Shown: piece after piece, positions 1 to 5,213 of the stretch
Layout of the letters: each line of letters opens with the position of its first letter
How positions within the stretch are numbered: position 1 is the stretch's first letter
From: Ignavibacteriales bacterium
Lineage (GTDB): Bacteria; Bacteroidota; Ignavibacteria; Ignavibacteriales; Melioribacteraceae
Assembly: GCA_007280825.1 (NCBI GenBank)
Contig: QYQI01000170.1
Span: 1 to 5,385, forward strand
Length of the DNA stretch: 5,385 nt
Direction: 5' to 3'
The notes under the pieces: model-generated
What the model was told of the DNA's origin: nothing
The model's database searches: none
What the model saw: only the letters and a program-made list of their open reading frames with translations
Made by a program: the position numbers and the translations under genes

Positions 1-1
1 G

Positions 2-352
2 TATACAACCGAGGATGCAGCCAAACTCGAAATCAGGCCCATCGGCGAAGAAGGCGGTAAAGGGTACGAATTGCTCCTGAGCGTTTTTGCTCCCGGCTTG
101 AACAAGAAGCTTCTGGGATTCATGAACGCCACCAAGAATGAAGACCTTGTGCTGATCGCAGAGGATAGCGAAAACCAAAAATATTTACTCGGATGCGACA
201 TCCGTTCCGCGAAATTCTCCGGCGGAGACGGTTCTGGTACCGGTTCAACAACCGATGGCCGGCGAGGACTTGGTATGCAGTTCGCCTACCGGGCTCACAG
301 CCTCTATACCTACACCGGATCAGTTCCGTTGACCCCATCTACCTCTGCCTAA
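2..352 (+). CDS. Phage tail-like structural protein, C-terminal part (5' end outside window)
   Basis: The reading frame is open from the left edge to the TAA at 350-352, giving 116 residues of a protein whose start lies outside the window. An internal ATG lies at 122 and a TTG at 71, but open frame continues upstream of both, so I treat the gene as 5'-truncated by the window. The visible part has a YELLLSVFAPGL stretch, a short Leu/Val strand followed by an acidic turn (LVLIAEDSENQKYLLG), a Gly/Ser/Thr-rich loop and a final strand ending in YTYTGSVPL. This order resembles a family I recall from Bacteroidetes phages and prophages, thought to be tail or tail-tube related. That is recall of a pattern, not a search result. 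It has no signal peptide or membrane segment in view. GC is about 53% in two 60-base samples, well above the genes to the right. It is probably co-transcribed with the small gene that overlaps its stop by one base. Confidence 0.6.
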   Translation, partial: YTTEDAAKLEIRPIGEEGGKGYELLLSVFAPGLNKKLLGFMNATKNEDLVLIAEDSENQKYLLGCDIRSAKFSGGDGSGTGSTTDGRRGLGMQFAYRAHSLYTYTGSVPLTPSTSA

Positions 353-609
353 TGTGGAATGATTATTTCACCCTCATAAATGTTCTGCCGGGGCGTATCG
401 TTACGCCCCGGTTCGGAACATTGGACTTTTCAGATCCGGGTCTGGCAGTAGAAAAAGTGCAAGCTTTGTTTGAGGATGACTTCCCGTACCTTAAGATTAC
501 ACCTCGGGGAATGGTAACACTTTATCCCGTTTCCACTCTTGCCAAACTCCCCTCAAAAAGGATGAAAACACCAACTCCGGCAATGAAACCCGCAAAACGA
601 AAAGCGTAG
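352..609 (+). CDS. Small lysine-tailed hypothetical protein, possibly phage-associated
   Basis: This 85-residue protein starts at the ATG whose A is the last base of the upstream TAA (TAATG), an arrangement typical of translational coupling. I chose this start because the frame, although open further left to 193, would otherwise overlap the upstream gene by about 160 bases. The core reads RFGTLDFSDPGLAVEKVQ followed by FEDDFPYLKI, a pattern I recall from short Bacteroidetes proteins encoded near phage structural genes. The last 20 or so residues are rich in Lys, Pro and Ala and look disordered, ending PAKRKA; such a basic tail could bind nucleic acid, but that is a guess. There is no signal peptide. 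A strong terminator follows 32 bases after the stop, so this is the last gene of its transcription unit. The function is unknown. Confidence 0.65.
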   Translation: MWNDYFTLINVLPGRIVTPRFGTLDFSDPGLAVEKVQALFEDDFPYLKITPRGMVTLYPVSTLAKLPSKRMKTPTPAMKPAKRKA

Positions 610-641
610 TTTTCTTTTTTCATAGGTTTTGTATTTTGCGG

Positions 642-667
642 AAGCCCCCGATAGAAAGGGGGCTTTT
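642..667 (+). terminator. Rho-independent terminator closing the left gene unit
   Basis: AAGCCCCC at 642-649 and GGGGGCTT at 658-665 form a perfect 8-bp, GC-rich stem with an 8-base loop (gatagaaa). The second arm runs into a T tract (TTTT at 664-667, then GTATTG). The position, just after the 609 stop, fits a terminator for the two rightward genes. The first arm is preceded by T-rich rather than A-rich sequence, so it looks one-directional. Confidence 0.85.
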
Positions 668-695
668 GTATTGATTTTAATCCAAATCATATTTG
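665..695 (+). promoter_or_regulatory. Weak candidate Bacteroidetes-type promoter, with a short dyad
   Basis: The Bacteroidetes consensus is TTTG near -33 and TAnnTTTG near -7. Here TTTG at 665-668 is followed after 19 bases by CATATTTG at 688-695, which matches five of the six fixed -7 positions. The -7 region overlaps a dyad, CCAAAT at 682-687 and ATTTGG at 691-696, that could be an operator. Against it: the -33 element lies in the terminator's T tract, and the next large gene starts about 220 bases downstream, which would need a long leader. I found no better match to the consensus between 610 and 914. Confidence 0.2.
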
Positions 696-914
696 GTTAG
701 AACTAAATTTTAGTAGTACCTTAGTATTGAATATAATGCAAAAACATGGGCCACAAATTCTTGAACAAAGCCTTTGAGAGTATTGATATCCGCCAGCAGC
801 CAATGTTAGGGGTATTATTGTTCAAATTATTTCCATTTTAAGCGATCCCATGAATCAATTTCTCAAGATATAAAAGACTAGTGCTGAAGTTATAAGCTTT
901 AAAGTAGATACAAA
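676..914. other. AT-rich intergenic region with no convincing gene
   Basis: Between the terminator and the first gene of the secreted-protein operon I see no RNA gene, no long repeat and no ORF with recognisable content. The longest plus-strand reading frame beginning with ATG is a 31-codon one at 746-841, listed among the findings. The stretch just before the 915 start is A-rich with no Shine-Dalgarno sequence, which is normal for Bacteroidetes. The promoter of the operon should lie here, but only the weak candidate at 665-695 could be found by eye. Confidence 0.6.
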
Positions 915-1403
915 ATGATACAAAAAAAATTAACATCAAGTATCCTGTTCCTGATTGGTTTAGGTATACTTGGACTTAGAGCACAAGAAGCAATTCCAGC
1001 GGCCGGCGGAAATGCTTCAGGCCGGGGTGGCTCGGTGAGTTATTCAATAGGACAGTTGGTTTATACCTCCAATTTAGGCAATAATGGTTCTGTATCAAAA
1101 GGTGTGCAACAACCATACGAGATTTCAATAAGCACAGGCCTTAAAGAAGTGAAAAGCGTTACCCTTCAATGCATTGCTTATCCAAATCCAGCATCCGATG
1201 TATTAACTCTGAAAATAGAAAATTTCCTGATGAACGAATTTTCCTATCAGCTTTACGATTTGAACGGAAAAATTTTAGAAACCAGCAATGTCTTGGGCAA
1301 TGAGACGAACATAATAATGAAGAATCGTATTCAAGGCACCTATCTTCTCAAAGTAATCCAAAGCGACAAAGAGATTAAATCATTTAAAATCATAAAGAAA
1401 TAA
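915..1403 (+). CDS. Small secreted protein with T9SS type A sorting domain
   Basis: The 162-residue product has a signal peptide (basic MIQKK, hydrophobic residues about 8-21, likely cleavage in RA|QEA after residue 23). Residues 30-70 are a Gly/Ser-rich segment (GGNASGRGGSVSYSIGQ, then NGSVSKGVQQPYEIS) that I recall from many Bacteroidetes secreted proteins but that has no assigned function. Residues 88-162 are a T9SS type A C-terminal domain: YPNPASDVLTL (89-99), LYDLNGKIL (113-121), GTYLLKV (141-147) and the basic end KSFKIIKK. In this family the domain directs export across the outer membrane and is normally removed when cargo is attached to the cell surface or released. Apart from signal and sorting parts, the mature protein is only about 60 residues, so it may be a small structural or partner protein. 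It is the first gene of a likely operon, six bases ahead of the next start. The ATG is preceded by A-rich sequence without a Shine-Dalgarno motif. Confidence 0.88.
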   Translation: MIQKKLTSSILFLIGLGILGLRAQEAIPAAGGNASGRGGSVSYSIGQLVYTSNLGNNGSVSKGVQQPYEISISTGLKEVKSVTLQCIAYPNPASDVLTLKIENFLMNEFSYQLYDLNGKILETSNVLGNETNIIMKNRIQGTYLLKVIQSDKEIKSFKIIKK

Positions 1404-1409
1404 GTGATT

Positions 1410-2228
1410 ATGAAAAAAATATTTATCCTAATGGCAGCGACTTTTATCTCTATGAATTTAGTCGCTCAATCACCTCAGAAAATGAGTTATCAAGCAGTCG
1501 TACGCAATATCACTGACCAACTGGTCGTAAATACATCGGTCGGCATGCAGGTCAGCATTTTGCAAAACAGTACAACAGGCGATGCCGTTTATGTTGAGCG
1601 ACATTTTCCAACAACTAATGCTAATGGTTTGGTTTCTATCGAAATAGGGACAGGGATCACTGTATCTGGAAGTTTCGTTAATATTGAATGGCAAGGCGGA
1701 CCCTATTTTTTGAAAACCGAAACCGATTTAAACGGCGGCGCAACTTATACTATCACTGGTACAAGCGAATTATTAAGTGTTCCTTATGCTCTTTTTGCAT
1801 TGAAAACAGAATCGTTTTACAGTCAATCTTTTTTTGGATTAAATCATGGTGAGGTTACTGTTAGTAATGAATTTACAATATTAAATACGGGATCTGAACC
1901 GCATTCATTTTATAAGTCTCGAGATGACACAAAAATTGAAGTCCATATCAACTCAAGATTCTATGGTGGCACCTTTGAATCTGCAACAGGAATATCATTC
2001 GCTGCGCTTATTGATGGTGAATACTGGCCTGACAATGGCAACATCGGAAGCATTATTACTAGCAACACAAACGAGTTTCTGTCGATTTACTTAATTTTCG
2101 AAACAGGTATACCCGCTGGTAATCATACAATTAATATAGTCGCTCAAACGAACCAGGGTACATCTTCACGTGTATTGGCAGATCCTGGAGGGTTCGGGGG
2201 ATCAATTGTTGTTACAGAAAAGCATTAA
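1410..2228 (+). CDS. Secreted two-part protein: widespread N-terminal module plus unassigned beta-rich C-terminal domain
   Basis: I start this gene at ATG 1410 rather than GTG 1404 because MKKIFILMAATF then begins a standard signal peptide, cleaved about VA|Q20; the protein is 272 residues. Residues 20-133 form a module seen at the N-terminus of many Bacteroidetes exported proteins with varied C-termini. Its hallmarks are PQKMSYQAVVRN (22-33), the VGMQVSILQ strand (44-52), NANGLVSIEIGTG (70-82), GPYFLKTETD (97-106) and LLSVPYALFA (121-130). I know no function or name for it. Residues 134-272 form a second domain, predicted beta-rich, with VHINSRFYGGTFESATG, a repeated theme of strand and turn, and the end DPGGFGGSIVV. 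I cannot assign it; it could be a binding or trimerising head. No T9SS sorting domain is visible, so its final location (periplasm, surface or medium) is open. The start lies six bases after the previous stop, which suggests coupled translation. Confidence 0.85.
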   Translation: MKKIFILMAATFISMNLVAQSPQKMSYQAVVRNITDQLVVNTSVGMQVSILQNSTTGDAVYVERHFPTTNANGLVSIEIGTGITVSGSFVNIEWQGGPYFLKTETDLNGGATYTITGTSELLSVPYALFALKTESFYSQSFFGLNHGEVTVSNEFTILNTGSEPHSFYKSRDDTKIEVHINSRFYGGTFESATGISFAALIDGEYWPDNGNIGSIITSNTNEFLSIYLIFETGIPAGNHTINIVAQTNQGTSSRVLADPGGFGGSIVVTEKH

Positions 2229-2257
2229 TTCCTAAAACAATATTTACAACTAAAGAG

Positions 2258-4318
2258 ATGAAGAATAGTTTTAAATTCTATTTGGGCCTTATTCTATTAT
2301 TTTCTTTCATTTCTTGTAAAAAAGAACCTTCTCATGATAATTCATTGATAGATCCTAAAGAACAATCAATGAGCAAATCGCTTGATCAAAATGGGGGTTC
2401 TTTAATTATGGAAGATGGAACAGAAATATTAGTCCTTCCTGGTTCATTAAATAATGAGGTTTTGATTACAGTAAAAACAACAATCGCCAGTAAAGAAAAT
2501 GCGGGAAGTGATTTATCAGGTGCTCCTATTAGCCAAACAGTCAGTTGTGAGCCATCTGGGTTGACTTTTCTCAAACCGATAACAATTACCATACCTTATT
2601 ATCCTGAATTGATTCCGGTTGGCATTGTTGAATCTGACTTAGTGATCACAACATTTTACAACGATCAAGAATTAGAATTGGCTTCCGCTATCGATACGGA
2701 CAAAAAGATTATTTCAGCTCAAATCAGCCATTTTTCCGATTATAGGGTAAAAGTAAAAGGGAATATTTCTATTGAATCTTTAAACATTGAGACAGATGGG
2801 ACTAGCTTCTTTCTTGGATTTACTTTTGACTATATGTATCCTGTAATTCCTTATATCTTTAAAGTTTTTGAATTATCAACAATAAAATCTGCAAATCAAG
2901 AAACATGGATAGAAGTTTCGTTATTTGAATCTGGATTTTTAGGAGCTATAAATAAGCTTTTAGTAGCCAAGCAATTATATAAAGCTGCTATTGTTACCAA
3001 TTCAAATTTGACTCCATTTGGTGCTGAAATAAAAGCAGGATCCCAGGTCCTGAATAAAAGTATATATCAACTTGGCAAGTTTCCAAAAGATGCAGAATTA
3101 TCAAAAAAGCGCTTGATATTTGATTTTGGTGATGACAAACCATCCGGAATTACCTATGGTGCATCTGCTGAGGTTACTTTCAACAGTAATAGTACAGTGG
3201 AAAAGGTTGTATTTAACAACTATGGAAGCGGAATCTCAGATATTTCTTTTGTAAATTATTTTGGTTATGGTAGAGAAAATGAACCAGTAGATTTTTGTCC
3301 AATGCAACTATTAAATACGGATAAAAAATATTTTTTTAGGGTTAACATTACTGGGAACGGATTCTGTAAAAAAAGTGGTTCATTTCAAACGGAGAGGTTC
3401 TCGATTAGTGAAATCAATTCTCGAATAAAAATCAACAATGGTCCTGATGTCGAGATAATTAGTCCGTCTTTGAATCAATTATTTAATTACAAAGATGAAA
3501 TAGTATTTGACGGAAAGGCGTGGGATTCTAAAGATGGTAGCCTTTCTGGGAATAGATTGTTATGGAAATCAGATAAAGATGGCAATCTTGGGAATGGCAA
3601 TACATTGAGAAATGAAACAATGTCAATAGGGAAACATAATATAACTTTGACTGCAACAGATTCCGATAATAATACTGGGACTGCTAGCACTTCAATAATT
3701 ATCGAAAATGTTTCAGATAATGGCGATTTTACGGACAGTCGAGACAATAATACCTATTCTTACTGCAAAATAGGAAATCAAAAATGGATGACTAAAAATC
3801 TAGGATACCTTCCTGCAGTTCATACTCCAGTAAATCAATCTAATACAAGTGATCGTTATTATGTTTATGATTATTTGGGTACAGATATTAATGCTGCAAA
3901 AAATAAAGATAATTACAAGAAGTATGGAGTTTTATATAATTGGCCTTCAGCCAAGAAAGCTTGTCCTAATGGATGGCACTTACCATCTAAGGAGGAGTGG
4001 GACATTCTATTTAATTATTTGGGTGGTTCAGCAATTGCAGGGAGAAAGTTAAAATCAATTGACGGATGGATTAAAATACATTCAGATGATCCAGGGAATG
4101 GCGATAATAGTAGCGGTTTTACGGCTAAACCTGGTGGATTTCTTCCTTATGATGGTGTATACAATAATTTAGGATACTCGACTGATTTCTGGACTTCCAC
4201 ACCATATGGAACTGCAGGTGTTTACACCATTTGGATCACCTCGGAAAATAACCAGGCAAATATTGAAGAAATGTACCCGAAGTTAGGGAACTCGGTCCGC
4301 TGCATAAAGGATCAATGA
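2258..4318 (+). CDS. Large multidomain lipoprotein: ZU5-like, unassigned middle, Ig/PKD-like, C-terminal FISUMP domain
   Basis: The 686-residue product has a lipoprotein signal ending in the lipobox FISC (Cys20), followed by KKEPSHD; a charged start after the Cys can act as a surface-export signal in Bacteroidetes. Residues 44-165 resemble a ZU5-like domain: GGSLIMEDGTEILVLPGSL, CEPSGLTFLKPITITIPY and SAQISHFSDYRV. Residues 166-390 are unassigned, with an FN3-like end (LLNTDKKYFFRVNITGNG, GSFQT). Residues 395-485 look like an Ig/PKD fold (FDGKAWDSKDGSLSG, LTATDSDNNTGTAS). Residues 491-686 are FISUMP: DSRDNNTY, KIGNQKWMTKNL, YGVLYNW, GWHLPSKEEW, KLKS, GDNSSGF, FWTS and the end SVRCIKDQ. The role is probably surface binding or recognition; I see no catalytic motif. 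It is the third gene of the likely operon, 29 bases after the second, with AAAGAG next to the ATG as a weak ribosome site. It is AT-rich (about 30% GC in two samples). It converges on a paralogous FISUMP gene. Confidence 0.88.
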   Translation: MKNSFKFYLGLILLFSFISCKKEPSHDNSLIDPKEQSMSKSLDQNGGSLIMEDGTEILVLPGSLNNEVLITVKTTIASKENAGSDLSGAPISQTVSCEPSGLTFLKPITITIPYYPELIPVGIVESDLVITTFYNDQELELASAIDTDKKIISAQISHFSDYRVKVKGNISIESLNIETDGTSFFLGFTFDYMYPVIPYIFKVFELSTIKSANQETWIEVSLFESGFLGAINKLLVAKQLYKAAIVTNSNLTPFGAEIKAGSQVLNKSIYQLGKFPKDAELSKKRLIFDFGDDKPSGITYGASAEVTFNSNSTVEKVVFNNYGSGISDISFVNYFGYGRENEPVDFCPMQLLNTDKKYFFRVNITGNGFCKKSGSFQTERFSISEINSRIKINNGPDVEIISPSLNQLFNYKDEIVFDGKAWDSKDGSLSGNRLLWKSDKDGNLGNGNTLRNETMSIGKHNITLTATDSDNNTGTASTSIIIENVSDNGDFTDSRDNNTYSYCKIGNQKWMTKNLGYLPAVHTPVNQSNTSDRYYVYDYLGTDINAAKNKDNYKKYGVLYNWPSAKKACPNGWHLPSKEEWDILFNYLGGSAIAGRKLKSIDGWIKIHSDDPGNGDNSSGFTAKPGGFLPYDGVYNNLGYSTDFWTSTPYGTAGVYTIWITSENNQANIEEMYPKLGNSVRCIKDQ

Positions 4319-4350
4319 TGTTTGATCCATATCAATCAATCCTTTATGCA
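4301..4350. repeat. 12-bp perfect inverted repeat made by the shared C-termini of two FISUMP genes
   Basis: TGCATAAAGGAT at 4301-4312 is the exact reverse complement of ATCCTTTATGCA at 4339-4350, with 26 bases between. Both arms encode the same residues, CIKD, in two convergent genes, and use identical codons. The repeat is therefore at least partly a by-product of two paralogs standing tail to tail. In RNA from either strand it could also form a hairpin at the end of the message. Confidence 0.8.
4309..4328. terminator. Weak hairpin between convergent genes, possible terminator
   Basis: GGATCAA at 4309-4315 and TTGATCC at 4322-4328 form a perfect 7-bp stem with a 6-base loop that covers the stop codon of the rightward lipoprotein gene. 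Read on the minus strand, the second arm is followed by TTTATGC, a short T-rich tail, so it fits better as a terminator for the leftward gene. There is no real T tract for the plus-strand transcript. It shares bases with the longer inverted repeat at 4301-4350, so the two foldings compete. Confidence 0.35.
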
Positions 4351-5034
4351 CCTAACAGAATGTCCGAAATTACGATAGTAATTGCCACGCGTAATACCAT
4401 CTTCACTATAATTTAAGAAGCGATGCCAAGCATATGATGGACCAATAGTCGAAGAAGTCCAAAAAGTACAATAATAGCCAAGCCTTTCATTTCCAAATCC
4501 ATTGTTATCTAAATAAGCTCCAGCTATAGCTTTAAAACCACTGCTGTTATCACCTTTACTTCCAAACACATCCCACAATTCTGTTGATTTTAATTTCTTC
4601 GCAACCGACCCAGAGTCCCGGGTTCCTTCCTCATTTGCTTCGGATTCGCTCATACCCAAGAACAGCTCCAGGCTTTTCCAATCTTCATCATTTGGCAAGT
4701 GCCATCCGTCTGGACAAGAAACATTTGCTGCATCCCAATTATAAAGAACGCCATAAACTTTATAATTGGGATGTTGCTTTGCTGAAGCTACATCATTACC
4801 TTCATATCCATACACATAATAAACTGTTGCAGTCAATGATCTAACCGAGGAAGGACTTACAGATGGTAGATATGATAAATTCTCTGCCATCCAAGTTTGA
4901 TTTCCAATTTTGACAATCTCGTAAATCTTACCATCGCGCGAATCTTTTAGCGAATTGGTACCCAACGGATCCTTTGAACATGCCATAATAAAACCCAGAA
5001 TAAGTACGCACAGCAATGTCTTTACCGGTTTCAT
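4336..5034 (-). CDS. FISUMP-domain lipoprotein
   Basis: The 232-residue product begins with a lipoprotein signal (MKPVKTLLCVLILGFIMAC; lipobox IMAC, Cys19), then SKDPLGTNS, and is otherwise a single FISUMP domain. Visible motifs are DSRDGKIYEIVKIGNQTWMAENL (31-53, written here only as landmarks), YYVYGYEGND (72-81), NYKVYGVLYNW (90-100), CPDGWHLPNDEDW (107-119), KKLKS (146-150), GDNSSGF (161-167), FWTSS (191-195) and the end SVRCIKD. The family is common in Fibrobacter and Bacteroidetes exported proteins and has no established biochemical role; binding at the cell surface is my inference. Compared with the paralog at 2258-4318 it lacks the ZU5-like and Ig-like parts, has about nine extra acidic residues after LFLG (SESEANEEG), and differs almost completely between FWTS and SVRCIKD. 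Its codon use is less AT-rich than the paralog (about 43% GC in one sample). No clear promoter was found upstream, and a leftward T9SS gene ends 179 bases before its start. Confidence 0.9.
   Translation of the reverse strand: MKPVKTLLCVLILGFIMACSKDPLGTNSLKDSRDGKIYEIVKIGNQTWMAENLSYLPSVSPSSVRSLTATVYYVYGYEGNDVASAKQHPNYKVYGVLYNWDAANVSCPDGWHLPNDEDWKSLELFLGMSESEANEEGTRDSGSVAKKLKSTELWDVFGSKGDNSSGFKAIAGAYLDNNGFGNERLGYYCTFWTSSTIGPSYAWHRFLNYSEDGITRGNYYRNFGHSVRCIKD
4731..4773. repeat. 16-bp perfect inverted repeat inside the FISUMP lipoprotein gene
   Basis: CATCCCAATTATAAAG at 4731-4746 is the exact reverse complement of CTTTATAATTGGGATG at 4758-4773, separated by 11 bases. On the coding (minus) strand the arms encode HPNYK and LYNWD, part of the conserved NYKxYGVLYNW motif of the FISUMP domain. 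The mRNA would form a 16-bp stem with an 11-base loop. The amino-acid motif favours AATTATAAAG facing CTTTATAATT, but the GGG/CCC extension to 16 bp is not forced by the protein. Confidence 0.95.
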
Positions 5035-5110
5035 GGTGTTGATTTTATTGATTTATGCTATATTAGTAAGAATAAACTCAAAATAAACTGTTTCAAAATC
5101 ATTTTACTCC

Positions 5111-5183
5111 CGACTTTTTGATCGTTTTGCATTCCAAAGTCCGCGCCTGACCTAGTCTGACGAATTTGATCATGTTTGCATTC
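5111..5183. repeat. Two imperfect direct repeats upstream of the minus-strand lipoprotein gene
   Basis: TTTGATC at 5117-5123, then two bases, then TTTGCATTC at 5126-5134, is repeated as TTTGATC at 5165-5171, three bases, and TTTGCATTC at 5175-5183. The copies start 48 bases apart and lie 83 to 149 bases upstream of the leftward lipoprotein start. Their position would suit binding sites for a regulator, or they may be the relics of a duplicated intergenic segment. I cannot tell which. Confidence 0.6.
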
Positions 5184-5213
5184 TATTATGGTACAGCCAT
5201 TGTTTCTTTTGAT

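Noticed and set aside
120..338. Minus-strand 72-codon frame under the tail-like gene
   Set aside because: It lies wholly opposite a better-supported coding frame and its translation is Arg-rich shadow sequence without motifs.
193..351. Upstream extension of the 352-609 gene
   Set aside because: The frame is open from an ATG at 193, but this would overlap the tail-like gene for about 160 bases and the extra residues are Arg-rich and low in pattern. The TAATG start at 352 explains the gene better.
642..696. Riboswitch or structured leader before the operon
   Set aside because: The hairpin at 642-665 is a standard terminator for the upstream genes, and the dyad at 682-696 is only 6 bp. No known riboswitch core was recognised up to 914.
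3487..3747. Minus-strand 86-codon frame under the Ig/PKD-like part of the large lipoprotein
   Set aside because: The plus-strand frame has clear domain motifs throughout; this one is its antisense shadow.
2258..4318. Sulfatase-modifying (FGE-like) enzyme activity for the FISUMP domain
   Set aside because: The C-terminal SVRCIKD recalls the GFRC end of FGE-like folds, but I see no paired catalytic cysteines or other active-site motif, so only a distant fold resemblance could be argued.
4185..4450. Diversity-generating retroelement variable region in the FISUMP C-termini
   Set aside because: The variable loop is suggestive, but no reverse transcriptase, template repeat or near-identical copy of the segment is in the window. 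The paralogs differ at all kinds of bases rather than mainly at adenines.
4584..4844. Plus-strand 86-codon frame opposite the FISUMP lipoprotein gene
   Set aside because: The minus strand encodes a complete FISUMP domain here, and the plus frame shows no motif, signal or ribosome site.
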